Positions 9,001 to 17,130 of a stretch of DNA of 64,000 nt are shown here, piece by piece; position 1 is the first letter of the stretch, and the number at the start of each line of letters is the position of its first letter. This DNA comes from Fibrella aestuarina BUZ 2. Its GTDB lineage: Bacteria > Bacteroidota > Bacteroidia > Cytophagales > Spirosomataceae. Under the pieces are notes generated by a model that saw only the letters and a program-made list of their open reading frames with translations, searched no databases and had not been told where the DNA came from. The translations under genes were made by a program, and so were the position numbers. Location of the stretch: assembly GCF_000331105.1 (NCBI RefSeq), contig NC_020054.1, positions 372,001 through 436,000 of the forward strand, read 5' to 3'.

Positions 9001-11002
9001 GACTTACGGCGCGCCAACATTATCAGCAACGACCGAAAACGGCGCCAGCCTAATTTGGGTGGTCGATGGCCGTGATACCCCCAATGCCCCCACCGCCCCT
9101 AACGACCGCGTGGGTACCTATAGCTACGCCGTTGCCCAGACGCTGAATGGTTGCCGGAGCGACAACGCCCCCTTTACAGTACGGGTGAAAGATACGCCGG
9201 GGCAGCCGGGCGTGAGCCTCTTCACGCTCTGTCAGGGCGGTCCGTCGCGGCAGTTGAGCGTACAGGGCGAGCGGCCTAAGTATTACGACGCCAACAACAA
9301 CCTGCTGAACGACAACCCAACGCCCAGCACCGCGCAGGTTACGACGATCGTTTACAAAGTAAGCCAGACCAACAGCGAAGGCTGCGAAAGCCCGAAGGTC
9401 GACTACCCCGTCATCGTTTACGCCGTGCCTGCGCCGCCAACCGTGCGCGATCTGCAATACTGTCTCGTGCAGCGCGACCAGCCCCAACAGGACATTAAGC
9501 CACTTACCGCTGAAGGTGCTAATATCCGCTGGTACAATTCAGACAATACCGCGCTCGGCGGAGCGCCCAATCCGCAGCCTGATGGCCTGCGCACCGAGCG
9601 GTATTTCGTGACCCAGACCGTCAACAATTGCCAGAGTAACAACGCTACGGTAACCGTCCGGATCGTGACCACACCGACGCCGATTCTGGCGACGTCACTG
9701 CTGACCTACTGCCGCAACGACGTGTCGCGTCCTATCGACGTGACGGCCGCCAGCGGGTCAACGCTCTTCTGGGTCGATCCGAACGGATTTGTGAGCACGC
9801 AGACGCCCACGCCTCCCACGCTAAACGCCACCAAAGGCGGCGAGACCTATCAGGTCTATGCACAGGGTAGCAATGGCTGTTTCAGTTCACGGGCCACGGT
9901 TGGGCTGGTTGTCAACACCAACCCGACGCTTAGCCTGTTTGGCTCCACGACGGTCAACTACGGCCTGACGGCCCAACTCACGCTGCGGTTTACCAGCCAG
10001 CCGCCTTATTCGTTTACGCTCTCCGATGGCACCACCGGTACAACGACCGACTCGGTGTTCCGGCAGACGGTGAAGCCCCTGCGCACGACGATCTATCAGG
10101 TAGCCAGCGTCTCGAACGTCTGTGGCATCGGGCTATCGGGTAACCCGGCAACGGCGACCGTGTTCGTCAATATCCCGACGATCACGACGCAGGCACTGGC
10201 AGGATCGACCAGCTTCTGTGCAGGCACTAACCTGTCGGTCGCCTTCTCAACCGCAGGTACGTTCAACCAGGGCAACCGATTCAAGGTGCAGATTGCCGAT
10301 TCGACCGCAAAAGTCTACACCGATATCTCGGCCGAAAGCGCGACAAGTCCCATCACCGCCACGATTCCGTCGGCGTTTAAAGGTGGACCATACTTTATCC
10401 GGGTGCTGGCCACTAACCCCGGCGCCGAAGTGCCCGGCGAACGCAGCCCGACCATCTTGACGGTAAAAGGGTTGCCATCTGCTGTACTGACTGGTACACA
10501 GGATGTGTTTGAGACGTACCCAGCCAGCCTGAGCATCGCGTTGGCTGGCGATAGTCCCTGGGCCATCACCTATACGGTTGATGGTGGTCCACCCAGCACC
10601 ATTAGCACTAACGCGAATCCGCATATTCTGACCTTCCAGCCGACCAAAAACACCACCTACATGCTGACCTCGGTCACCAACAACTGTGGTTCGGGACCAG
10701 TGTCGGGCACGGCGGTTGTGACGGTGTTGCCCCTGCTGGCGGTGGAAGACCCACTCACGGGCGCGCTCTCGCTCTATCCCGTCCCCACCCAAAACGTGCT
10801 GACGGTTTCGATTGATCTGCCGCTTACGGTTCAACAGCCCGCCGAGCTGATGCTGAGTGATTTCAACGGCCGCCCGGTATTGAGCCGCACCACCGAAAAT
10901 CGCCAGACCCAGCTCGACCTGAGTCAGCAGCCAGCCGGTATCTACCTACTGAGCGTGCAGGTTGGCGATCGGCGCGTCGTCAAAAAAGTGATGAAACTGT
11001 AA
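6035..11002 (+). CDS. Giant secreted repeat protein with type IX secretion sorting domain
   Basis: This 1655-residue protein begins with a signal peptide (hydrophobic LGILALMMAFVSHSLA, cleavage before QT). About 14 repeats of roughly 85 residues follow. Each has a YC or FC start, an aromatic WY/WV core, a (V/A)TQT strand, a GC(E/Q)S turn and a closing VTV strand leading to a Pro-rich linker. This is typical of the Ig-like/PKD-like modules of Cytophagales surface proteins. A different domain with a CTGS/CAGT and AGTFN/SGTFT signature occurs at both ends (near residues 30-130 and 1390-1490). The last 75 residues (LSLYPVPTQNVLTV ... PAGIYLLSVQVGDRRVVKKVMKL region) are a type A T9SS sorting domain, so the protein is exported and anchored or released by T9SS. 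ATG 6035 is preferred to GTG 6029. Likely an adhesin or matrix protein. Confidence 0.88.
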   Translation: MNWTFPYRQFLGILALMMAFVSHSLAQTITVNQNISPTTGLCTGSTVTLTFTTSGTFTAGNVFRLERSEADGTFPASPVSVTTLTASPASASATSLSIAGTLGSVTYGIGYRFRITSSAPARTSTNLTNPVTIGTPLPTTSGNQPNGTFAACQNSGLLSLTANGSNLSWYENAGATTPNPGPTYGFRTDVTPNTYTVAFTQTSSSGCVSGRASVNVLITAPPSTTPTVAGLREYCPGAGGQLTASGSGTSFRWINLADNSAQTAATINAPSTSGTYNFSISQFNTANGVTCEGPRGVVTITVYNVPDKPNLEKIAVAYCQGDTPPTLSVTNLAAGNKLTWTFPNNSQVTNTGPISAPAVVPYSVYSVVQSNTANCSSAPTSATVTINTPPGNPTLSTSNNGPFCQFSGTNNVQSITASKVIGGKVFWYDSSTDTTPTEGDSYTISTVNSGDIQVYFRQQSDKGCFSSATPVSATVRINPKPAAPTAISAPNNYCANDASAQPRLSATLLSGATIKWYNLTDNTTSADATLAAPSSTKRYQVTQTLNSCESDRSDIVTVTVKGNPGTASLRLTSATAFCQNSGTGNVQTITAAGDANAVIEWYPNLTTSAPLSASGNSFTVSTATAEPDPLVYFQQRVDGCASTRISRAITINPTPAKPSVSQSYSVCLNAQAETLSNVSTGQGLRWFEGNTERSGTYRPATSTVGTSTTFAVTQTINGCEGLAETLRLTVYGLPDKPTAVNYNYCSAQAPVTLSASGSAIRWYTQAGGFLAPGSTYPAPNTANTYNYKVTQTDARNCQSDFLDVAVVVRPTPGAPGLPNPNPIFCQTRSAQPLAATGENLVWTDASGNALPGAPTPSTSGLGTQRFYVTQTNSASCTSTTALVSVTINAVPGQPTFTTPRQYCSGETADLLVANGQDLRWYDVASGGTGSTNAIRPNTSPNPSDVTAVRTYYVTQTVGSCESDRREIPVTIKRKPGLPGNVPGNPEFCRTYGAPTLSATTENGASLIWVVDGRDTPNAPTAPNDRVGTYSYAVAQTLNGCRSDNAPFTVRVKDTPGQPGVSLFTLCQGGPSRQLSVQGERPKYYDANNNLLNDNPTPSTAQVTTIVYKVSQTNSEGCESPKVDYPVIVYAVPAPPTVRDLQYCLVQRDQPQQDIKPLTAEGANIRWYNSDNTALGGAPNPQPDGLRTERYFVTQTVNNCQSNNATVTVRIVTTPTPILATSLLTYCRNDVSRPIDVTAASGSTLFWVDPNGFVSTQTPTPPTLNATKGGETYQVYAQGSNGCFSSRATVGLVVNTNPTLSLFGSTTVNYGLTAQLTLRFTSQPPYSFTLSDGTTGTTTDSVFRQTVKPLRTTIYQVASVSNVCGIGLSGNPATATVFVNIPTITTQALAGSTSFCAGTNLSVAFSTAGTFNQGNRFKVQIADSTAKVYTDISAESATSPITATIPSAFKGGPYFIRVLATNPGAEVPGERSPTILTVKGLPSAVLTGTQDVFETYPASLSIALAGDSPWAITYTVDGGPPSTISTNANPHILTFQPTKNTTYMLTSVTNNCGSGPVSGTAVVTVLPLLAVEDPLTGALSLYPVPTQNVLTVSIDLPLTVQQPAELMLSDFNGRPVLSRTTENRQTQLDLSQQPAGIYLLSVQVGDRRVVKKVMKL

Positions 11003-11032
11003 AGCAAGTCTAGAAAGTAAACAGGACACGGA

Positions 11033-11099
11033 GTGCAGAGTCTGGAAAGTCGTTTGTGTATTGCTTTACGCATATGAAACGGCCTTCCAGACTCTGCAC
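11033..11099. terminator. Hairpin terminator after the giant protein (repeat family member)
   Basis: GTGCAGAGTCTGGAA (11033-11047) pairs perfectly with 11085-11099 around a 37-base loop and is followed by a T-rich run. The surrounding text (AAGTCTAGAAAGT, TCTGGAAAGTCGTTT) recurs at 14273-14320, so this is a member of the same repeat family as that 46-bp palindrome. Confidence 0.75.
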
Positions 11100-11134
11100 T
11101 TCTTTTTTCTGCGACTTTCCCCACTTTTACGTTT

Positions 11135-11572
11135 ATGTTTTCCGATGACTATTTCATGGCTATGGCATTGACCCTGGCCGAAGAAGCGGGCGAAGCGGGT
11201 GAGATCCCGGTGGGTGCGGTTGTGGTTGCGCGAAACCGTATCATCGGAAAAGGGCGTAATCAAACCGAGCAGTTGACCGACGTAACGGCCCACGCCGAAA
11301 TGCTGGCGATTACGGCGGCGGCCCAAACCCTAGGCGGTAAATACCTCACCGACTGCACCCTCTACGTGACCCTCGAACCCTGCGTGATGTGTGCGGGCGC
11401 GCTTTTCTGGGCGCAGATTGGCCGCATCGTGATTGGCGCCGATGACCCCAAACGCGGATACTCACGCCTGCAGCCTTCGCCACTGCACCCCAAAACCCGA
11501 ATCGAGACGGGTATCCTGGCCGACGAGTGCCGGGCGTTGTTGACGAACTTTTTCGGCCGTCTAAGAACATAA
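11135..11572 (+). CDS. tadA: tRNA-specific adenosine deaminase
   Basis: This 145-residue zinc deaminase converts adenosine-34 of tRNA-Arg(ACG) to inosine in the cytoplasm. The active-site HAE (TAHAEMLAI) with the catalytic Glu, and the zinc-binding PCxxC (LEPCVMCAGAL), are both present and correctly spaced. The N-terminal EIPVGAVVV block is typical of TadA and separates it from cytidine deaminases. The length matches the family. It stands alone between the adhesin terminator and superoxide dismutase, all on the same strand. Confidence 0.95.
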   Translation: MFSDDYFMAMALTLAEEAGEAGEIPVGAVVVARNRIIGKGRNQTEQLTDVTAHAEMLAITAAAQTLGGKYLTDCTLYVTLEPCVMCAGALFWAQIGRIVIGADDPKRGYSRLQPSPLHPKTRIETGILADECRALLTNFFGRLRT

Positions 11573-11685
11573 ACCAGAAGGGCCGTGTTAGTTCCGATGA
11601 GTTGCGCTAGTGCCTTAAGGTGCTTTTGGCCAACATGAATCGTCAAACCTTAAACCGTGCCGGCGTACCGGTTATACACAGTTTT

Positions 11686-12300
11686 ATGGCTTTTGTATTA
11701 GACCCGCTGCCCTACCCGAGCGATGCGCTCGAACCGAACATCGACAAGCAGACCATGGAGATCCACCATGGCAAACACCATAACGCGTACGTAACGAACC
11801 TCAACAACGCGATCGCAGGGACCGAAATGGAAAACCTATCGATTGATGAACTGGTCGCTAACGTAAGCAAATACCCCGTAGCCGTTCGGAACAATGGCGG
11901 CGGTCACTTCAACCACACCCTTTTCTGGAATATCCTCTCGGCAAATGGCGGTGGTCAGCCTACCGGTCAGCTTGCCGAGGCAATCAACCAGAAATTTGGC
12001 TCGTTTGATGCGTTCAAAGAAGAGTTTACCAAGGCTGCCACCACGCGTTTCGGCTCAGGCTGGGCGTGGCTGATCGTGACACCTGCCGGTGAACTGGCCG
12101 TTACGTCGACCCCCAATCAGGATAACCCGTTGATGGACGTGGCTGATACAAAAGGCACGCCCATTATTGGCCTCGACGTGTGGGAACACGCCTATTACCT
12201 CAAATACCAGAACAAGCGTCCTGATTATATCGCCGCTTTCTGGAACGTAGTTGACTGGAATGCTGCCGAGGCCGCTTACCAGAAAGCCAAAGCAGCCTAG
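11686..12300 (+). CDS. Manganese/iron superoxide dismutase
   Basis: This 204-residue enzyme dismutates superoxide in the cytoplasm. The four metal ligands are visible: His in [10 protein letters not shown], His in [11 protein letters not shown], and Asp and His in DVWEHAYYL. The GGGQPTG segment after the second ligand resembles manganese enzymes, but metal choice cannot be settled by eye. I start at the ATG at 11686 ([11 protein letters not shown]), the usual N-terminus; 22 upstream in-frame codons to 11620 look noncoding. A heptad-repeat hairpin follows 10 bases after the stop and probably terminates transcription before tRNA-His. Confidence 0.95.
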   Translation: MAFVLDPLPYPSDALEPNIDKQTMEIHHGKHHNAYVTNLNNAIAGTEMENLSIDELVANVSKYPVAVRNNGGGHFNHTLFWNILSANGGGQPTGQLAEAINQKFGSFDAFKEEFTKAATTRFGSGWAWLIVTPAGELAVTSTPNQDNPLMDVADTKGTPIIGLDVWEHAYYLKYQNKRPDYIAAFWNVVDWNAAEAAYQKAKAA

Positions 12301-12309
12301 CACGAACCC

Positions 12310-12384
12310 TGTAAAAGGAAGCATGTAAAATGAGCTAGTCGAAAAAAATGACTAAAAACCTCGTTCTACATGCTTCATTTTACA
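12310..12384. terminator. Heptad-periodic hairpin after superoxide dismutase
   Basis: The left arm reads in 7-base units (TGTAAAA, GGAAGCA, TGTAAAA, TGAGCTA). The complement of the right arm also reads in 7-base units (ATGAAAA, ATGTAAA, ATGAAGC). The arms pair with a few gaps around a poly-A loop, and a T run follows. Confidence 0.7.
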
Positions 12385-12392
12385 TTTTTCAT

Positions 12393-12400
12393 TAAATTTG
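12393..12400 (+). promoter_or_regulatory. -7 box (TAAATTTG) for tRNA-His
   Basis: TAAATTTG matches TAnnTTTG exactly and ends 15 bases before the G at position -1 of the tRNA, which fits a short 5' leader removed by RNase P. Confidence 0.6.
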
Positions 12401-12415
12401 CACTCCCAAACACAC

Positions 12416-12490
<75 letters not shown>

Positions 12491-12493
12491 CCC

Positions 12494-12525
12494 AAAGTCC
12501 TGGCAGTTTTGTCGGGACTTTTTTG
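12494..12525 (+). terminator. Terminator after tRNA-His
   Basis: AAAGTCC (12494-12500) pairs with GGACTTT (12515-12521), followed by a T run, the usual shape of an intrinsic terminator directly after the tRNA. Confidence 0.6.
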
Positions 12526-12544
12526 TTATTGACTAAGCTCTGTT

Positions 12545-13186
12545 GTGCGTTACGAAAAGCCGATAACGATCGTTCTGGTGCTAGCTTACATAGCGGGTTT
12601 GGTGGGGCTGCACGTCCCGGCGGTGGCCCCCCTGTTTAAGCTGCTCACGCCCCTCAACCTGCTGGGTACGTTGGCGGCGTTACTTTATTTTCATACCGAC
12701 TGGCAGCGTTCCTTTTATTTCTACATCGCCCTGGCCGTCCTCACCGGCTTTTTCGTGGAAGTGCTGGGCGTCGAAACGGGTTACATTTTTGGTGGCCCCT
12801 ATGCTTACGGCGCCGGGCTTGGCCCCAAGGTACTCGGGGTACCGCCGGTTATCGGCATCAACTGGCTTGTGTTGACGTATGCCTTTGGCTCGATTTGCGA
12901 ACGACTGCCCTGGCGCATCTACATCAAAACAGCGATTGCAGCTACCGGTATGGTCGCGCTCGATCTCCTCATTGAGCCGGTAGCCATTCATCTCGATTTC
13001 TGGACCTGGTTCGGCCGGCCGATACCTATTCAAAATTACGTAGGCTGGTGGCTGGTGGCGGCCGTGTTACTAAGCATCTGGTATGGCCTGCCTTTTCGTA
13101 AGGAGAATCGCCTGGCTGGTCTACTAATTGGTCTACAGCTTTTCTTCTTCGCAGGTAACCTACTTCTGCTTCAACTGACAAAATGA
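12545..13186 (+). CDS. Carotenoid biosynthesis membrane protein (CruF-like)
   Basis: This 213-residue protein is mostly membrane-embedded with about six hydrophobic segments. It carries the family blocks EVLGVETGYIFGGPYAYG and GINWLVLTYA together with LDLLIEPVA. These are typical of the DUF422/CruF-type carotenoid biosynthesis family, whose characterised members hydrate the psi end of gamma-carotene-type carotenoids. The start is a GTG at 12545; no ATG gives a better N-terminus. It precedes a cobalamin-type MerR regulator on the same strand by 201 bases, which fits pigment synthesis under light control. The exact carotenoid is not inferable. Confidence 0.82.
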   Translation: MRYEKPITIVLVLAYIAGLVGLHVPAVAPLFKLLTPLNLLGTLAALLYFHTDWQRSFYFYIALAVLTGFFVEVLGVETGYIFGGPYAYGAGLGPKVLGVPPVIGINWLVLTYAFGSICERLPWRIYIKTAIAATGMVALDLLIEPVAIHLDFWTWFGRPIPIQNYVGWWLVAAVLLSIWYGLPFRKENRLAGLLIGLQLFFFAGNLLLLQLTK

Positions 13187-13387
13187 TTGAACAAACTAGC
13201 CTTCCACTAAGTTGTTCATAGAAAAAACGTACATAAACGGTTGATTCTATAGGTCGCTATTGTAAAAGTTTGACCTGCTGATTAGCTTAGACGTTGCATT
13301 CTCGTATAAAGGGCAAAAAGTAGTTAAAATCGTTTGCTCTACGCTCCTCTCTCTCCATAGTGCACCGTTCTATAATCCGACTGCCCC

Positions 13388-14266
13388 ATGAGTAATTACT
13401 CGATAAAAGATTTAGAGCAGCTTTCTGGCATCAAAGCCCATACGTTGCGGATCTGGGAGCATCGTTACAATATCATTTCGCCCAAACGAACGGATACCAA
13501 CATTCGCACGTACGATGATCAGGATCTCAAGCTTGTCCTGAACATCTCGTTATTGAAGGATCACGGCTATAAAATCTCAGAGATTTCAAAGCTGTCGGTT
13601 GAGGAGATGTATCAGGAGGTCATCAAGATCTCCGATAAGCAACTTAATTACCCCGATCAGATTCACGCGCTGACGATTTCGATGATCGACCTTGATGAAG
13701 ATCGGTTCGAGAAAATCATTAGCACCAACATCCTGCAATTCGGCTTCGAGAACACGATGATCCACATCATCTACCCGTTCCTAAGCCGTATAGGTACGTT
13801 GTGGGTAACGGGGTCGATTGGGCCGGCACAGGAGCATTTCATTACGAACCTGATCCGGCAGAAGCTCATCGTGGCGATCGACGGACAGGTGAGCAAGCAA
13901 CGGCCCAACGGCAAGAAATACATGCTGTTTCTGCCCGAAGGTGAGCTACACGAGATCAGCCTGCTTTTTGCCAATTATATTATCCGGGCGCGGTACAATA
14001 AAGTGGTCTATTTGGGCCAGAGTTTGCCGTTCAACGAGCTTGTCTTCGCTTACAACGTACATAAGCCCGATTATATCTTCTCGGCTATCACGTCGGTACC
14101 GGCCAACCATGAAGCGCAGCTTTATGTTAACAAACTGGCCGCGCAGTTTCCGGAGTCACACCTGTTGCTGACGGGTTATCAGGTCGTAGGGCAGGATATC
14201 CAGATGCCCGAGAACGGCACCATCGTTAATAACATCGATGATCTGATCCGCATCGCCAGTACGTAG
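13388..14266 (+). CDS. MerR family regulator with cobalamin-binding-type C-terminal domain (CarH/LitR-like)
   Basis: This 292-residue regulator has an N-terminal MerR winged helix (YSIKDLEQLSGIKAHTLRIWEHRYN, residues 4-70), then a helical domain and a C-terminal Rossmann-like cobalamin domain. Two CarH landmarks are visible. One is a Trp followed after nine residues by Glu-His (LWVTGSIGPAQEHF, about residues 139-150), which caps the upper face of adenosylcobalamin. The other is a His in GELHEISLL (about residue 187), in the position of the lower axial ligand, although the usual Gly of E-x-H-x-x-G is Ser here. In characterised CarH proteins light breaks the cobalt-carbon bond and releases DNA. 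The neighbouring carotenoid gene supports control of pigment synthesis. Cobalamin binding is inferred, not shown. Confidence 0.85.
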   Translation: MSNYSIKDLEQLSGIKAHTLRIWEHRYNIISPKRTDTNIRTYDDQDLKLVLNISLLKDHGYKISEISKLSVEEMYQEVIKISDKQLNYPDQIHALTISMIDLDEDRFEKIISTNILQFGFENTMIHIIYPFLSRIGTLWVTGSIGPAQEHFITNLIRQKLIVAIDGQVSKQRPNGKKYMLFLPEGELHEISLLFANYIIRARYNKVVYLGQSLPFNELVFAYNVHKPDYIFSAITSVPANHEAQLYVNKLAAQFPESHLLLTGYQVVGQDIQMPENGTIVNNIDDLIRIAST

Positions 14267-14272
14267 GGTTTT

Positions 14273-14402
14273 AAGTCTAGAAAGTCGGTTCAGAAAGAAG
14301 TCCAGCGTCTGGAAAGTCGTTTTAGAATTGTTGTCTGCGTAAGCAACACACCTAAAGACTTTCCAGACGCTGGACTTCTTTCTGAACCGACTTTCTAGAC
14401 TT
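14273..14402. repeat. Perfect 46-bp inverted repeat after the MerR gene
   Basis: Bases 14273-14318 and 14357-14402 are exact reverse complements over 46 positions, with a 38-base loop that itself contains shorter complementary stretches (TTTAG/CTAAA, GTTG/CAAC). The arm begins 6 bases after the MerR stop. It shares AAGTCTAGAAAGT and GTCTGGAAAGTCGTTT with the element at 11.0 kb. Confidence 0.9.
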
Positions 14403-14404
14403 CT

Positions 14405-14452
14405 AATGAAATGAAAAAGCCCGGCTATTTAGCCGGGCTTTTTCATTTCATT
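14405..14452. terminator. Bidirectional terminator between merR-type gene and rpsJ
   Basis: A 22-bp perfect stem with a four-base loop (ATTT) has a GC-rich centre (AGCCCGGCT/AGCCGGGCT) flanked by A and T runs, so it works from both sides. Its right arm overlaps the rpsJ stop codon. Confidence 0.93.
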
Positions 14453-14756
14453 AAACCTTGATTTCAACGTCGACACCGCTGGGGAGTTCGAGTTTCATCA
14501 GGGCGTCAACCGTTTTGGCCGAGGTCGAGTAGATGTCTACCAGCCGCTTGTAGGTGCAAAGCTGGAACTGCTCGCGGGCTTTCTTGTTGACGTGCGGTGA
14601 ACGCAGTACCGTGTAAATCTCTTTGTCGGTCGGCAGGGGAATTGGCCCGCTTACCACCGCACCCGTTGATTTAACGGCTTTCACAATTTTTTCAGCCGAC
14701 TTATCAACCAGCATGTGGTCGAACGACTTCAGTTTAATGCGAATCTTCTGATTCAT
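14451..14756 (-). CDS. rpsJ: 30S ribosomal protein S10
   Basis: This 101-residue protein is ribosomal protein S10 of the small subunit, also known elsewhere as the NusE transcription antitermination factor. The family blocks [49 protein letters not shown] and the C-terminal [10 protein letters not shown] are intact. It follows fusA by 142 bases on the minus strand and is immediately closed by a strong terminator, so here it is not the head of a long ribosomal protein operon. The intervening hairpin may attenuate or process the fusA-rpsJ transcript. Confidence 0.97.
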   Translation of the reverse strand: MNQKIRIKLKSFDHMLVDKSAEKIVKAVKSTGAVVSGPIPLPTDKEIYTVLRSPHVNKKAREQFQLCTYKRLVDIYSTSAKTVDALMKLELPSGVDVEIKV

Positions 14757-14830
14757 AAAATAGCGGCTCGTTTAGCGATAAAACCCACCTCCGAAAGAGC
14801 CATTTACTCCGGGGCAGGAATATTGTTAGC

Positions 14831-14893
14831 GATGCGTGACGACTAGGCGTTGCTCAGGTACGTTCCGGTAGCAGCGCCTAGTCATCACACATC
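14831..14893 (-). repeat. Hairpin between fusA and rpsJ carrying GGTACGTT in its loop
   Basis: GATGCGTGACGACTAGGCG (from 14831) pairs with the reverse complement ending at 14893, over 23 positions with three mismatches. The loop (14854-14870) contains the overrepresented octamer GGTACGTT at 14857. It may be an attenuator or an RNA-processing site. Confidence 0.6.
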
Positions 14894-14899
14894 AGTCAA

Positions 14900-17008
14900 C
14901 TAGTTGCCTTTTTCTTTCTTCACAACGCCGTCCGCGATGTTTTGCGGAACGATTTCGTAGTGAGAGAATGTCAGGTTAGCCGTTGCACGGCCTGATGACA
15001 TCGTACGGAGTTCGGTGATGTAGCCGAACAGCTCCGACAGGGGTACGTCGGCCTTGATTACCTGCGAGCCAGCGCGGGTATCCATGCCTTTCATGATACC
15101 GCGACGGCGGTTCAGGTCACCCGTGATCGGACCGGTGTATTCTTCAGGCGTCAGTACTTCAACGGCCATGATCGGTTCGAGCAGTTTCGGACCCGCCTGA
15201 CGGGCGGCTTCACGGAAGCCCATGCGGGCGGCCAATTCAAACGACAGTGAGTCTGAGTCGACGTCGTGGAATGAGCCGTGGAAGAGGCGCACTTTCATGG
15301 CATCAACCGGGTAACCAGCCAGCGGGCCGTTGCTCATGGCTTCGGCAAACCCTTTCTGGATAGCCGGGATGAATTCACGGGGAATCACACCACCCACAAT
15401 CGCATTGTCGAATTGCAGACCAGCTTTTACTGAGCCATCTTCTTCGGGGTCGCGCGGCATCAGTTCAAACACGATGTCGGCAAACTTACCACGACCACCC
15501 GTCTGCTTTTTGTACACCTCGCGGTGCTCCACTTTCTTGGTGATGGTCTCTTTGTAGGCAACCTGCGGTGCACCCTGGTTCACTTCTACCTTGAACTCAC
15601 GACGCATGCGGTCGATGATAATCTCGAGGTGAAGCTCACCCATGCCCCGGATGATTGTCTGGCCAGTTTCTTCGTTAGACTCAACTTTCAGCGTGGGATC
15701 TTCTTCGATCAGCTTACCGATAGCCTTCGAGAAGTTGTCCTGATCGGCCGTTTTCTTCGGCTCGATGGCGTAACCGATAACGGGATCAGGGAATACCATT
15801 GATTCGAGGATAATCGGGTTCTTCTCATCCGACAGCGTATCGCCGGTTTTGATGTCTTTAAAGCCCACAACCGCACCGATGTCACCTGCTTCGAGGCGGT
15901 CGATCTGGTTTTGCTTGTTGGCGTGCATCTGGAAAATCCGCGAGATACGCTCTTTGTTGCCCGAGCGGTTGTTCAGGATGTATGAACCTGACTCCAGCAC
16001 ACCCGAGTATGACCGGATAAAGCACAGACGACCAACGTAGGGGTCAGTAGCAATCTTGAACGCCAGCGCCGAGAACGGATCCGAAACCGACGGCTTGCGT
16101 ACAGCTTCAACACCCGTATCGGGGTTTGTACCTACGATGTTGTCTTTGTCGAGCGGTGAGGGCAGCAGGGCCATCACGTAGTCGAGCATCGTTTGTACGC
16201 CTTTGTTCTTGAACGACGAACCGCAAAGCATCGGCACGATCTTCATGGCGATCGTTGCCTTACGCAGGGCGGCCAGGATTTCGTCTTCGCTGATCGACTC
16301 GGGATCTTCGAAGTACTTTTCCATCAGCGTGTCGTCGAATTCGGCAACGGCTTCGAGCAGTTTCTCGCGCCATTCGGTTGCTTCGTCCATCATGTCGGCC
16401 GGGATGGGAACAACCTCGAAGGTCATGCCTTTGTCCGACTCATTCCAGACGATACCCCGGAAGTTAACGAGGTCAACTACACCTTTGAAGCTATCCTCTT
16501 CGCCGATCGGCAATTGAAGGGGTACCGCATAGCTACCCAGCATCTCCTTCACCTGACGGCAAACGTTCAGGAAGTCGGCGCCAGCACGGTCCATCTTATT
16601 GACGAAACCCAGACGAGCTACGTTGTAGTTGTTGGCCAGACGCCAGTTAGTTTCTGACTGCGGCTCAACGCCATCAACGGCACTGAACAAAAACACCAGC
16701 CCGTCGAGTACGCGCAATGACCGGTTCACTTCAACGGTGAAGTCAACGTGGCCGGGGGTGTCAATAATGTTGATGTGATATTTCTGATCGCGGTAGGTCC
16801 AGTCAACGGTCGTAGCAGCCGAGGTAATCGTGATACCACGCTCCTGCTCCTGCTCCATCCAGTCCATGGTGGCGGCTCCATCGTGAACCTCCCCAATTTT
16901 GTGGCTTACCCCAGCGTAATAAAGAATACGTTCGGTGGTCGTAGTTTTGCCCGCATCAATGTGAGCGGCGATACCGATGTTTCTCGTCAATGATAGATCG
17001 CGAGCCAT
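14900..17008 (-). CDS. fusA: Elongation factor G
   Basis: This 702-residue GTPase catalyses ribosomal translocation. The P-loop [17 protein letters not shown], the switch block [20 protein letters not shown] and NKMDRAGAD are all present, followed by domains II-V ([41 protein letters not shown]). I start at [10 protein letters not shown] (17008); the frame is open upstream to 17077 but that part lies in the 5' leader. A clear promoter, TTG-N20-TAATTTTG, sits 92 to 122 bases upstream. rpsL and rpsG, commonly upstream of fusA, are absent; instead a TPR protein is divergently encoded. Confidence 0.97.
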   Translation of the reverse strand: MARDLSLTRNIGIAAHIDAGKTTTTERILYYAGVSHKIGEVHDGAATMDWMEQEQERGITITSAATTVDWTYRDQKYHINIIDTPGHVDFTVEVNRSLRVLDGLVFLFSAVDGVEPQSETNWRLANNYNVARLGFVNKMDRAGADFLNVCRQVKEMLGSYAVPLQLPIGEEDSFKGVVDLVNFRGIVWNESDKGMTFEVVPIPADMMDEATEWREKLLEAVAEFDDTLMEKYFEDPESISEDEILAALRKATIAMKIVPMLCGSSFKNKGVQTMLDYVMALLPSPLDKDNIVGTNPDTGVEAVRKPSVSDPFSALAFKIATDPYVGRLCFIRSYSGVLESGSYILNNRSGNKERISRIFQMHANKQNQIDRLEAGDIGAVVGFKDIKTGDTLSDEKNPIILESMVFPDPVIGYAIEPKKTADQDNFSKAIGKLIEEDPTLKVESNEETGQTIIRGMGELHLEIIIDRMRREFKVEVNQGAPQVAYKETITKKVEHREVYKKQTGGRGKFADIVFELMPRDPEEDGSVKAGLQFDNAIVGGVIPREFIPAIQKGFAEAMSNGPLAGYPVDAMKVRLFHGSFHDVDSDSLSFELAARMGFREAARQAGPKLLEPIMAVEVLTPEEYTGPITGDLNRRRGIMKGMDTRAGSQVIKADVPLSELFGYITELRTMSSGRATANLTFSHYEIVPQNIADGVVKKEKGN

Positions 17009-17099
17009 TAGCTTGTTAAACAGAGAATGTTTGTAAAAATAAGGTAGTTCAAAGGGCTTCAGGCAGTTGCAAAACAAGCCACCCCTTCAAATCAGGACG

Positions 17100-17130
17100 C
17101 AAAATTACTGACTTACAACGACAAAATCAA
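17100..17130 (-). promoter_or_regulatory. Promoter of fusA (TTG-N20-TAATTTTG)
   Basis: On the minus strand a TTG at 17130-17128 is followed after 20 bases by TAATTTTG at 17107-17100. Both elements and the spacing fit the Bacteroidota primary sigma factor consensus. The predicted leader is about 85-90 bases. Confidence 0.75.
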
